A stretch of 19,587 nt of DNA. Origin: a candidate division CSSED10-310 bacterium. Its GTDB lineage: Bacteria > CSSED10-310 > JAFGDC01. The stretch lies in the NCBI GenBank assembly GCA_016932295.1, contig JAFGDC010000291.1:1-19587 (forward strand), given 5' to 3'. Positions 8,703 through 17,283 of the stretch are shown here, one piece after another (within the stretch, counting starts at the first letter, position 1; every line of letters begins with the position of its first letter). The position numbers and the translations under genes were made by a program. The notes under the pieces were generated by a model. That model made no database searches. It saw only the letters and a program-made list of their open reading frames with translations, and was not told the origin of the DNA.

Positions 8703-8948
8703 AACTTACATCCTCCTGCAATGTGATTATCATCGCCGATTCCATGTACGTTTTCTCCCCGACAGGGAGTGCCTGTCCGTTGTCTTCTCTCCATCGCGGT
8801 GTGTGCGGGTCATCCTGAATTGTCGAGACGGAATCCCACGATAGAACACCATACTGCGCCGATACGCGTTCGCTGCGAGGTCGATGGCGAACTGCCCCGG
8901 CGGTGCTTCCGGTGGTTTGCATGTTTCCAATCTGCCTGAACCGCCCAT
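8695..8948 (-). pseudogene. Small operon gene between methylase and ATPase, apparently frameshifted
   Basis: The start is strongly marked: AGGAG eight bases upstream and an ATG that overlaps the methylase stop as TGATG. This frame begins with KPPEAPPGQFAIDLAANAY. After about residue 30 it turns into low-plausibility sequence ending at 8730. A second minus frame then looks protein-like (SAQYGVLSWDSV, later MESAMIITLQEDVSYA) and ends at 8695, overlapping the ATPase start by eight bases. Joining the frames near 8855-8862 gives one protein of about 84 residues that fills the gap exactly. I do not recognise the family. Related loci often have a DUF3780 gene at this position, but this sequence does not resemble what I remember of it. 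The function is unknown; tight coupling on both sides suggests it works with the methylase and ATPase. It could instead be two short independent products. Confidence 0.55.
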
Positions 8949-11900
8949 CAGTCGCGCTCCTGGAACTGTATGCTGCGTTGCGTGTCCTTCCAGACCGCCC
9001 CGCGTGCGCTGATGTGGTTGCTGAGGCTTTCCAGCAGCGACCGCTCCTCGCCGCCTCGATCCGCCAGCTCGATAAGGGACTGCACCAGTCGTTTGAACAG
9101 TTCGTGGCGGCGCAGGCCGTTATCGTCGAGATATTCATCGACCTTGTGCAGGTCCCCGGCTTTCCACAGGTGCATGAGCCGATGGATGCGATCCACGAGG
9201 GGTACCGGCCGGCCGCTGGGCGCGTCGTACCCCATGGCGCGGCGCGTCCGCTTGGACCATGGCTTGAGTTTCATCGTGCTGCCCGATGAACCGCCGGCGT
9301 CCCCGTCGCCGTCATCCTCACTTTCATCATCCACGCTCGATGACCCACTTCCCTTGGCGGCGATCAGGTCCCAGGTCGCCTCCAGGTCGCGGTCCGAAAT
9401 GCCGCAGGCGGTGGCGTAGAGAATACAAGCGCCGGCCGGGGCATCATCCATGCCGAAATCGTGGCGATGCAGGAGATAGTACGCGGTGGGTTCGTCCATC
9501 CGGTCGGCGGCCGAATCGCCGTCTTCCGGGCCGCTCAACACCCGGCCCACGACGAAATCCACCACCATGCGCCGCACATGAACGAGAAACTCACCAACGG
9601 CCATGACCTGTCCCGGATCGTTGGCCTTCTTCACCACCGGATGCCTGCTGTAGGCTTCCAGCGCCGGTCCGGTGGCGGCCCAGACGAAATCGGGACCGCG
9701 GATGCCGGCATCCCAGAAGTCCCGCAGCCGCGCCGTGATGTTGGCGCGCATCTCCTCGAGGACACGGTTGTCCCAGCCGGGACGAGCCGTGAGAGGCCGC
9801 TTCTTGCAGACGAGCCAGACGGAGGAGGAGAGGGAAGCTCTGCCAAAGTTGCGAACACCACCTCTCATCTCAGTTACGATCGGCCAACTTCCATCAACAA
9901 TAAAACCAGCACGCATGATCGCCGTCACCAGCGTTTCCCAGGCATCGGGGTGTTTGTGGGCAAATACTATGACAAGGCGTCCATCTGGCAGGAGGCTTTT
10001 TTCGCAAGCAATGAATGCACGTGCCATGCCATCCTCATAGGTGGCCTTAGACTTGGCAGAATCACCACCATGGCGACTGTCATCATCGATTAGTTCACCG
10101 TCTTTGGAGTGGTGATCCCACTTTGGTGAAGTGATCGACCTATAGTTACCAATTGAATCCAGAGATGTTCCGTCTGATATGCGCTTAATCCAGATGTAAA
10201 AGAAATCCATGCAATCAGAATAAGGGATAGCGTCGTAATAGGGTGGATCCGTAACAATAAGGTCTAAAAGGTCTTTTCTAGGTCGAATTGCAGACACTTG
10301 TGAGATGGAAAGGCGAGAAGACAATCTTAAATCAGCAGACATTTTCCCGATGAAGCGTATCAACCAATCAAGTTGGGAACTTATGGCACCTCCGACGTCA
10401 TTTATTGTGGCAACTTCAGCTATATCCCATGTTATAGGCAATGCAAACCTTGTGAATGTATGTGCCATCTTCTCAGCTGAGATATGCCACGTACAGACGG
10501 TCGAATTATAATCAGCCGTTTTATCGAAAAGTATTGTTAGATAAGCACTTATTGCCTCCAGTAAAACTGGTTCGATCTTCTTTTCGTTCGAGTTTGTAAA
10601 GCATCTGACCTGTATGACCAGCGTCCCCAGCGCCAGCAACTGTCTCGGCGTAAACAAGTCGCACCAGCGCATTATTCCATATCCTTGAATGGAAAACGCC
10701 CTCGCCGCGCCACGACCACCGCCGGCTGGTGTCGGTTCCGTCGGCAGTCCAAACGGAATATCCGCGAAAACCCTTTCCAGTTCATCCTCGGCCCGTGCGG
10801 CGCAGTGGATTTCATGCTCCGTCGGCAGTCGATACGCCTTCGATGTCTGGCTCTCGGTGACGACCGCCGTAGCGATCATACCCAATTTCTTGGCCTTGCC
10901 CTCGACCCGGATATCCTCCATGGTCATGATGGCGCCGCAGCAGGGACACATCGCCCCCGACCGCGACATGGTTCCCGCCCCGATGCGCTTGTCATGCTCG
11001 CGCCGTTGCCCGGCGTTGCCTCCTTGCACCGGAACCTCGTTTTGTATCCCAAAAATCACCCCGGTCCGGTCCCGATTCGGTTCCATGGTCAACACCACGC
11101 GCTTGCGATCGGTCTTGCAGAGCCAGCGGGTCTTGAGCAGCGGCACAACGGCGCGGCAGTTCTTGCAGGTCACCGTGCGCGCCCACAGGTACGCCACGGT
11201 CGGCTTGCCCACCCACCTTGGATTGCGTCTGTCGCTCAGATACTCCTTTGAAAATTCCCCATTCATGCCTTCGATATCGGGCGTGCCGTCCGGTTTCAGC
11301 GGCGCCAACCGCATGTCCAGCCGTTCGTACGGATAGGGGTTCTTTAAATCCAGCGGCTCGAAATCGGCGTACGTCGGGTAGAACGGCGCCAGCTCCTTGC
11401 GCGCCTCGTTCAACACCCAACGCCCCCAGGCCCGCACCTGCCAGGCCAGATCGGCTTCCGGCGTCTGCCTGCTGTCCGGCAGCACCAACCCTGGCAGCAT
11501 GCGCTTCTCCTCATCGAGTTGCCTCTTCGACTTCTTCGTTCGTCCGACAAGATGTGGATGAGCCTCATAGAAGGCGTCCATGAACTCTTCGTCCCGCAGT
11601 ATGAAATCCGGCAGCGGATGGGTCTTGCCGGCCAGTTTCTGCGGATATTCGAGGGTACACTTGAGGATGAACCAGGCCACCGGGTTGATATCGGCGGCGG
11701 TGGTGTCACAACCCAGCCGCATGGCTTCGAGCGGTATGGCGCCGCCGCCGGCGAAGGGGTCGAGCACCCTGGGCGCACGGCCGCCGTACGCCTTGCGGAT
11801 CTCGTCGCGGAACCATTGCAGCTCCCGCTCACGATGGTCGACGATGTCCTGGTGTTCCTTCAGTTTCCTTTTACCGCCGGCCGACGGCGCCGTGCCGATC

Positions 11901-12214
11901 CAATTGAGAATGCCGCCTTCGACCTCCTCTTTGACTCGTTCCACGATCTTGCCGTTGGGCATTTTTTTCCGTTCGACGGTCTCCACGACCTTGCCGCCTA
12001 TGCGCTCGCAGAGTTCCCGGCGCTTTTCCGGTGTCCCCGGATCGGGCAGCAGCGCCGCAATCAACGCCGCCCGGCAGGCGGCAAGCGGTCGTCGCGCCGG
12101 CCAGATATGCAGGGTGGAAATGTGGCCGTGCCGCACATTCTTCTCGTGGACGGAAGTCAACGACGCCTGCTTCAACGGGAAGGCCCGTTCGATCAGTCTG
12201 GGTTCATCACTCAT
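8948..12214 (-). CDS. DUF1156 DNA methyltransferase of the defence operon
   Basis: The product has 1088 residues. The N-terminal DUF1156 (PF06634) signature is LIERAFPL with HISTLHIWPARRPLAACRA (residues 7-49). The AdoMet-binding motif DPFAGGGAIPLEA is at 152-164, and the catalytic motif IV DPPYYD at 657-662 indicates an amino (N6-adenine or N4-cytosine) methylase. Two CxxC pairs at 351-354 and 424-427 form a probable zinc ribbon between them. Its role would be to modify host DNA so that the partner ATPase and helicase spare it. The start overlaps the previous stop as ATGA, and its own stop overlaps the next start as TGATG, so translation is coupled across three genes. Bases 9840-10620, residues about 532-792 and including DPPY, have distinctly lower GC than both flanks, suggesting replacement by recombination. 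The acidic Gly/Ser stretch near residue 970 looks like a flexible linker. Confidence 0.93.
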   Translation of the reverse strand: MSDEPRLIERAFPLKQASLTSVHEKNVRHGHISTLHIWPARRPLAACRAALIAALLPDPGTPEKRRELCERIGGKVVETVERKKMPNGKIVERVKEEVEGGILNWIGTAPSAGGKRKLKEHQDIVDHRERELQWFRDEIRKAYGGRAPRVLDPFAGGGAIPLEAMRLGCDTTAADINPVAWFILKCTLEYPQKLAGKTHPLPDFILRDEEFMDAFYEAHPHLVGRTKKSKRQLDEEKRMLPGLVLPDSRQTPEADLAWQVRAWGRWVLNEARKELAPFYPTYADFEPLDLKNPYPYERLDMRLAPLKPDGTPDIEGMNGEFSKEYLSDRRNPRWVGKPTVAYLWARTVTCKNCRAVVPLLKTRWLCKTDRKRVVLTMEPNRDRTGVIFGIQNEVPVQGGNAGQRREHDKRIGAGTMSRSGAMCPCCGAIMTMEDIRVEGKAKKLGMIATAVVTESQTSKAYRLPTEHEIHCAARAEDELERVFADIPFGLPTEPTPAGGGRGAARAFSIQGYGIMRWCDLFTPRQLLALGTLVIQVRCFTNSNEKKIEPVLLEAISAYLTILFDKTADYNSTVCTWHISAEKMAHTFTRFALPITWDIAEVATINDVGGAISSQLDWLIRFIGKMSADLRLSSRLSISQVSAIRPRKDLLDLIVTDPPYYDAIPYSDCMDFFYIWIKRISDGTSLDSIGNYRSITSPKWDHHSKDGELIDDDSRHGGDSAKSKATYEDGMARAFIACEKSLLPDGRLVIVFAHKHPDAWETLVTAIMRAGFIVDGSWPIVTEMRGGVRNFGRASLSSSVWLVCKKRPLTARPGWDNRVLEEMRANITARLRDFWDAGIRGPDFVWAATGPALEAYSRHPVVKKANDPGQVMAVGEFLVHVRRMVVDFVVGRVLSGPEDGDSAADRMDEPTAYYLLHRHDFGMDDAPAGACILYATACGISDRDLEATWDLIAAKGSGSSSVDDESEDDGDGDAGGSSGSTMKLKPWSKRTRRAMGYDAPSGRPVPLVDRIHRLMHLWKAGDLHKVDEYLDDNGLRRHELFKRLVQSLIELADRGGEERSLLESLSNHISARGAVWKDTQRSIQFQERD

Positions 12215-13101
12215 GACCGACTCCTGAGGATAACGGCGATATGGGAGTCTTCCACCTGGAACTCAGGAGGTGGATTGCCGTTTTCAGCCATTGTCCGCCG
12301 GGTGATTTCGATGCCGGACCCGAACCGCTGCACATAGCCCAGATCCCGCATGGCGGCTGCCAAGTTGGGATTACGATAGTCGTACGCCCCCGGCTGTCCG
12401 AAGTTCGACTTCGTAACCTGTCCGAACGGCCCGCCGGGATTCTGAATCTCAACCCGGTCGGCGAACCAATACATCCTCACGGGCGCATTGGTGTTTTCGT
12501 AGGACCGATGGAGAATCGCGTTCCGCACGATCTGCTGCAGGGCGGCCACAGGATAATCCGGGCTGGTCACCTCCCTGGCCGCGACGATGAACTCATGGGC
12601 CGTGGCGATATTGGTTCTGATCACATCTTCGAGTTCGCTCATCAGGTTGGGGAGTGGTCCGGAAATTTCCTTGGCGTCCTTTATCGGGTCACCCATTCTT
12701 GTGCCATCAATGCGGAGAAACTGCACATAGGCGCCGGGAATCCAGTCAAGTGGTGATTTGCCGATGGACAGGATACCCAGTATGGTGGGATGGCGCGTCT
12801 CACCGGGATGGATGAACTTGGCGGCGAGTAGTTGGTCTTCCAGGGACCGCTGATTTTGTTCAAGCACGTCCGGCGCTACCGCGGCAGGCGGATAGACCCG
12901 GCGGAAGAGCAACTCGTCCAGCACATTGATGTTCGCGGACACGAACGGACGGAGATCCGGCGGCAGATCACGGTGACGGCGCTTTTCATCCGGATTGGCG
13001 ATCGTCTGGCTGAATTTCTTCTTAACCGAATCGGAGGCTTTCCGTTCCGCCCGGTCCGACTCGATGTCATCCAGAAGTTGTTCGAGTTCTCCATCCGTCA
13101 T
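12211..13101 (-). CDS. RecG/Schlafen-like AlbA_2 family protein with AlbA_2 core apparently deleted
   Basis: From ATG 13101 the product has 296 residues; GGAG sits eight bases upstream, and the frame upstream of it overlaps the helicase end, so the longer start is unlikely. Residues 1-30 (IESDRAERKASDS...) match the beginning of an AlbA_2 (Schlafen/DivergentAAA_4) domain. The sequence then jumps to DEKRRHRDLPPDLRPF, which in relatives follows the AlbA_2 domain. The rest is intact: GILSIGK...GAYVQFLRIDG, PDYPVAALQQIVRNAILHR, then the HATPase-like RecG-C-terminal module with NPGGPFGQV, YRNPNLAAAM and YVQRFGSGI. Relatives are about 385-400 residues, so about 95 are missing in frame. The family is linked to nucleic-acid binding or regulation within defence loci. 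The gene overlaps the methylase start by ATGA and lies 142 bases after the helicase. Confidence 0.88.
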   Translation of the reverse strand: MTDGELEQLLDDIESDRAERKASDSVKKKFSQTIANPDEKRRHRDLPPDLRPFVSANINVLDELLFRRVYPPAAVAPDVLEQNQRSLEDQLLAAKFIHPGETRHPTILGILSIGKSPLDWIPGAYVQFLRIDGTRMGDPIKDAKEISGPLPNLMSELEDVIRTNIATAHEFIVAAREVTSPDYPVAALQQIVRNAILHRSYENTNAPVRMYWFADRVEIQNPGGPFGQVTKSNFGQPGAYDYRNPNLAAAMRDLGYVQRFGSGIEITRRTMAENGNPPPEFQVEDSHIAVILRSRS

Positions 13102-13243
13102 GATCAAACTCCATGAAATGAGGTGAGGAGCCATGCGGAGAGACCTTCGATTCCATGTCTCACCACCGGATAAGAATACCGTGGTTCCACAAGAATGTCC
13201 CACGGAAATGCCGTCATGTGCGTCATGGAATGATGCCGCCGCA

Positions 13244-16200
13244 TCAGGCTTCTCCGGCCTCGACAATGTGCTGGTAAGGGATGCGTACGCCGATGCGGTT
13301 GATGACCGCCGAGATGGTTCTCGTGACCTCCAGGGTCCTGTTGGTCATGCGTCCCAGCAACGTATGGAAGGGATCCCGCACGCAAACGAGATGCGGCTGG
13401 TTGGTGGCGCAATGATAGACCGCGTACACCCAATACTCTTCACGCAGATTGGCCGCCCGCGCCCATTCATTGTCGCTGAGTTCTATTTCGCCGATTCCCG
13501 CTCTCCCCTTGACCTCGATACAACGCCGTGTGCCATCGGGTCGGATGGACAGCAGATCGAAACCCGGATTAGGGGGCAACCCTGCTTCCCGCGCCAGTTT
13601 CGGCGTGTGGACCAGATGCACGGTGGCGCCCTTGTCTTCCTCGCGGGCCTTGGCAAGATTCATGGCGATCCACTCCACGCTGGTTTCGAGCTGTTCCAGA
13701 TCCGACGGGTCGCTGGATGGAACCACCAGGGCATGGGCGATAAACACGACAGCACCGGGAGCGATCAATTCCGGTTCCCGCCTGATCGTCTGTAACACCT
13801 GGTCACGGCGCGTTGAAAGATCTTTTTGCTGGGATTTTATACGAGACAGTTCAGCCGCCGCCCCGGTGTTTCCCGCCCGCGCCCTTGTGCCGAGCTTTGA
13901 CCGCGCCGTCGCCAGTTCGGCTTCTTTGTAATCGAAGCCTCTCGCCACGAATGATTCCCGTTCAACCAGCCCCGTCATCATTCGATCGCGGCGCTCAGTG
14001 ACCAGCGTGCGACAAACGCTCTCCATGAGATACGCCATGGCCTGGTCACGCAACCCGGCGGCCTTGGCGGCGAGACGCTGGGCCTGAGCCGGTAGTCCTA
14101 CTCCGCCGCGCAGAAGCAGCAGATGTTCCAGGGGACATTCTGCTATGTCCGATCCCTCGCTTTGCCTGATGCCGACGAGGCGGCAGTCCAGGAGTTCCTC
14201 ATGAGCCAGCTCGGCGATATCGGGATCGGCGGATCGCACCACCTCGAGTCGCGCCAGGTGGAACAGGTAAGGTTTTTCGGCCGTGGGATCGACGAAGATC
14301 GCGCCGTGCAACGCGCTGTCGCCCAGCTCTTGCCTGACCAGGTCATGAAATCGTTCATAAACCGGTTCGCCGGGATGCATCCAGATGCACCCGTCACGGT
14401 CCTTGGGACGTTGCACGGACATGAGGCGCGGTGCGCCAGGAATGCAGACGTCGAGGGTTTCAGGCAGCGGATCGACAGCTCCATCCCTGGCTGGAACCAG
14501 ATCGAAACAGTCATCCGGGTGACTCACCACATCCATGCCGACGTGCCGGGCGGCGGCCTCGATGAACGATCGCACAAATCCCGGAAGCAACCTGAAGAAG
14601 GTGTCGTGTGCATCTGCCTCGCGCAGGCGCGGCAGCTCTTTCTTCACGTCGCCGCCTTCACCATACAGACATCGTTCTCGTTGTTCGATGGCTAGTACCT
14701 GCTCCTTGGTCAGGGTGCAGTCCAGCTCTCCGGCCACCGCGGAGCTGTCTTCCAGCAAGGCGCGTTCCATGTAGTGCTTGATGGAGACTCCCATGAAGAC
14801 CCTGCCGATACTGTCGAAAACTTTCTCGGAATTGAGCTGCGCCCTGATTTTTTCCAGTTTTTCCAGCAGTGTCTTGAGCACCCGGCCTTCACGGGTGGCG
14901 GGCGCCACGAGATTGACAATGCAGACCGGGTCATGTTTCTGGCCGTAGCGGTGGATGCGGCCCATGCGCTGTTCCAGTCGCGCCGGATTCCAGGGAATGT
15001 CGTAATTGACCATGATCCAGCAGAATTGCAGGTTGACGCCCTCGGCGGCGGCATCGGTGCAGACCATCAGGCGTGCGCCGTCTTGTTCTTTCGTCTTACG
15101 GAACTTTTCAATCTGCAGCCGGCGATCCGTGTAGTGCATGCCGCCGTGGATGTGTGCAAGTTGACCGGCAAACCCAAGCCCCTCGAATCGACGCACCAGG
15201 AAATTCATGGTGTCCCGATGTTCGGTGAAGATCAGGACTTTCTCATTGGCGAACCTGCTGGCCGTCAGCACCTCGCGGAGTTTGTCGAATTTTGATTCCA
15301 TGCCGCCTTCGTAGACCTGACGGGCGAGGTCACGAAGAGCGATGACCTGTTCCCTCTCCGCGACGAGTTCGACGAGCGATTCCGCGATCACGCCCTGTAG
15401 AAGGTTATCCTCGGCCGCCTCGTTTTCCTCCATGTCGCCGTCGGTGGATTCCTCGTCGGCGCCTTTGGATTCGAAGGGATCATCGTCGTCCCTGAGGCTG
15501 AGTTGCCGGGTAAGCAGTTCTTCGATGGTTATCCGCCCGGTCATGATATCGTCGATGATTTGGTCGAGCTTGCCTATGCGTCGCTGGAAAGAGCACAGCA
15601 GGGCGTAGGTGGAACTGGCGAGCCGGCGCTGGAAGACTCCCATGGCGAGGCGGGCGGCGGACTGATTCAGGATTTTGGCTTTGTTGTAGACATGCAGCAG
15701 GTAGTCGGTGGTCGCTTCGTACAGGCGTTGTTCGCTGATAGCGCCGGTGGTGAGGTCGTAGCCGAGGGTGTCGCATTTCCTGGAGGGATAGAGTGGCCGG
15801 CCGTCCAGGTGGACCATTTCCTCCTTGGTGCGGCGGATGAAATGGTCGCGGCGTTTGTCGGGTGGGAAGTTTTCGAACGCTTCGATGGTGGTCAGGATAG
15901 TGGGTTCGAGTAGTCGCCAGAGAGCATAGTAGGGATAGTCCTTCCCCATGTGGGGGGTGGCGGTAAGCAGAAGCAGGTGATGAGCGCACCATGGCACACT
16001 CAAGGTCGCATCACCAGGCGCCGCGCCCGCGATTGCTTCGGCGAGCTTGTATCGCGCCGTTTTGCGGATGCGGTAGTCGTTGCCACGGTCGCAGGAGAGC
16101 TTGTGGGCCTCGTCGAACACCACCAGGTCGTAGGGTTCGACAGCATCCTCCTGTAGTCTTGAGAAAACTCGTTCGCCGGCCAAGGTATCAACGCTGACGA

Positions 16201-16855
16201 TGAGTCGGTCGCTGTCCGGACCGGTGAACGGGTTGCCCTTGCGCGCGTCAGAACCGGAAGCGACGGTGAAGCGCAGGTTGAAGAGGATGAGGAGTTCCTC
16301 CTGCCAGTTGCCGACCAGGCCCGCCGGCGGGACGATCAGGATGCGTGAGAGGAGTCGCCTGGAGAGCATTTCACGGATGTACAGGCCGGTCATGATGGTC
16401 TTGCCGGCGCCGGCGTCGTCGGCGAGCAGGTATCGCAGGCGCGGGTGTGTGAGCATGCGGTCGTAGACGGCGATGCGCTGGTGCGGTAGCGGATCGATGC
16501 GGGAAATTTCGGTGGCGAAGATCGGGTTGGCCAGGTGCCCGAAGGACAGTCGTTCGCCCTCGACGATGGTGCGGACGATGTCCGGTTCGGCGGTGAAATC
16601 CAGCATGGGAGGAGCGGTATCTGCTGCATCGCGAATGGGGTCGCGGTCAGTCTGCCGGGTGGTATCGAATTCGTTGCTCAATTCCAGGATACGCTGCCAT
16701 GAAAGGGGTGACGGATTTGATTTTCCGTTTTCCCAGCGATTGACGGTGGGAAACGAGACGCCCAGTCGTTCGGCGAATTCGACTTGTGTGAGTTTCAGCT
16801 TGTTGCGCAGGTTTTTGATCTGTTCCGGGTAGTTGTCAGAGTGTGTTTGGCTCAT
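13244..16855 (-). CDS. XRE-HTH / SNF2 helicase / DUF3883 fusion, first gene of the defence operon
   Basis: The product has 1203 residues. Residues about 9-62 form an XRE-type helix-turn-helix (LTQVEFAERLGVSFPTVNRWENGK). The SNF2 helicase core follows: Walker A DDAGAGKT 146-153, DEAH 248-251, LLLTATPHMGKD about 296-306, and the C-terminal helicase lobe with AAAEGVNLQFCWIMVNYDIP and the arginine finger region QRMGRIHRYGQ. An acidic insert (about residues 460-485) splits the two lobes. Near the C-terminus GFDLLS...RCIEVKG (D1100, E1114, K1116) is the DUF3883 pattern, which resembles a PD-(D/E)xK nuclease core. The protein probably translocates on DNA as the effector arm of a methylation-guided defence system; the SNF2 helicase DrmD of DISARM is a distant parallel. 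The start at 16855 places the HTH in frame. The AAGGA ribosome site is about 12 bases away, rather far. Confidence 0.93.
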   Translation of the reverse strand: MSQTHSDNYPEQIKNLRNKLKLTQVEFAERLGVSFPTVNRWENGKSNPSPLSWQRILELSNEFDTTRQTDRDPIRDAADTAPPMLDFTAEPDIVRTIVEGERLSFGHLANPIFATEISRIDPLPHQRIAVYDRMLTHPRLRYLLADDAGAGKTIMTGLYIREMLSRRLLSRILIVPPAGLVGNWQEELLILFNLRFTVASGSDARKGNPFTGPDSDRLIVSVDTLAGERVFSRLQEDAVEPYDLVVFDEAHKLSCDRGNDYRIRKTARYKLAEAIAGAAPGDATLSVPWCAHHLLLLTATPHMGKDYPYYALWRLLEPTILTTIEAFENFPPDKRRDHFIRRTKEEMVHLDGRPLYPSRKCDTLGYDLTTGAISEQRLYEATTDYLLHVYNKAKILNQSAARLAMGVFQRRLASSTYALLCSFQRRIGKLDQIIDDIMTGRITIEELLTRQLSLRDDDDPFESKGADEESTDGDMEENEAAEDNLLQGVIAESLVELVAEREQVIALRDLARQVYEGGMESKFDKLREVLTASRFANEKVLIFTEHRDTMNFLVRRFEGLGFAGQLAHIHGGMHYTDRRLQIEKFRKTKEQDGARLMVCTDAAAEGVNLQFCWIMVNYDIPWNPARLEQRMGRIHRYGQKHDPVCIVNLVAPATREGRVLKTLLEKLEKIRAQLNSEKVFDSIGRVFMGVSIKHYMERALLEDSSAVAGELDCTLTKEQVLAIEQRERCLYGEGGDVKKELPRLREADAHDTFFRLLPGFVRSFIEAAARHVGMDVVSHPDDCFDLVPARDGAVDPLPETLDVCIPGAPRLMSVQRPKDRDGCIWMHPGEPVYERFHDLVRQELGDSALHGAIFVDPTAEKPYLFHLARLEVVRSADPDIAELAHEELLDCRLVGIRQSEGSDIAECPLEHLLLLRGGVGLPAQAQRLAAKAAGLRDQAMAYLMESVCRTLVTERRDRMMTGLVERESFVARGFDYKEAELATARSKLGTRARAGNTGAAAELSRIKSQQKDLSTRRDQVLQTIRREPELIAPGAVVFIAHALVVPSSDPSDLEQLETSVEWIAMNLAKAREEDKGATVHLVHTPKLAREAGLPPNPGFDLLSIRPDGTRRCIEVKGRAGIGEIELSDNEWARAANLREEYWVYAVYHCATNQPHLVCVRDPFHTLLGRMTNRTLEVTRTISAVINRIGVRIPYQHIVEAGEA

Positions 16856-16899
16856 CCGATCCGACGTTCCTTCCCTGTTTCATTGGTCGTTGATTGAGT

Positions 16900-16928
16900 A
16901 GTATGTCACTTGATGTACTGCTCGTCAA
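16900..16928 (-). promoter_or_regulatory. Sigma70-like promoter of the defence operon
   Basis: On the minus strand TTGACG (16928-16923, five of six consensus) is followed by a 17-base spacer and CATACT (16905-16900, four of six). The start of transcription would be near 16893, leaving a leader of about 40 bases before the helicase ATG at 16855. Confidence 0.65.
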
Positions 16929-16932
16929 CGAG
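16921..16932. promoter_or_regulatory. 12-bp palindrome covering the -35 box of the operon
   Basis: CTCGTCAACGAG has perfect five-base arms around a two-base centre and overlaps the -35 box. A protein bound here would block RNA polymerase. The obvious candidate is the XRE domain at the start of the helicase itself, giving autorepression. The palindrome is observed; the binding is inferred. Confidence 0.4.
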
Positions 16933-17283
16933 TCACGCGGGGGATCTTTCATTCAGATGCATGAATGCGGGTCATCTGTACCGAAGTTCTCCAATGTCCT
17001 GGCTCCCTTATGAAAACCGTTCGAATGTTCCGGGTGCCTGGTGTTTCGCCGCCGCAGTCAGTCGCATCCTTCATCAAGGGCGCATCAGCAAATCCGACAT
17101 TCGCCGAGTCGGGATCGGAGTATTCGAATGCTGGTCCATCTGGATGCGGGTTACCGAATAACGCAAGAAATATGGTATAAGTGGGTAATATGTGGAAAAT
17201 CTCAGTGATCGACATCCCTTTTTATGTTGACAAAATGACTCTCTTATAGTACCTTTAGCAAAACTTTTCAGAAAGGAGTCGTA

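Larger units (their letters stand above)
16856..17283. other. Divergent intergenic region between defence operon and zinc-finger gene
   Basis: The 428 bases include the operon promoter on the minus strand (16900-16928) and upstream sequence for the plus-strand zinc-finger gene, where TTGACA at 17227-17232 is a possible -35 without a well-spaced -10. A minus-strand frame of 88 codons (17215-16949) with some protein-like character is open here, but its only ribosome-site-like motif abuts the ATG. It may be a gene remnant. GC falls from about 60% to under 45% moving right. Confidence 0.45.

Noticed and set aside
13102..13266. Longer N-terminus for the AlbA_2 protein starting at 13266
   Set aside because: The extension overlaps the helicase C-terminus, has no family resemblance and no ribosome site, whereas ATG 13101 has GGAG at eight bases and begins where the family begins.
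16949..17215. 88-codon minus-strand frame upstream of the operon
   Set aside because: Some protein-like stretches, but the only purine-rich site touches the ATG and no family is recognised. At most a remnant.
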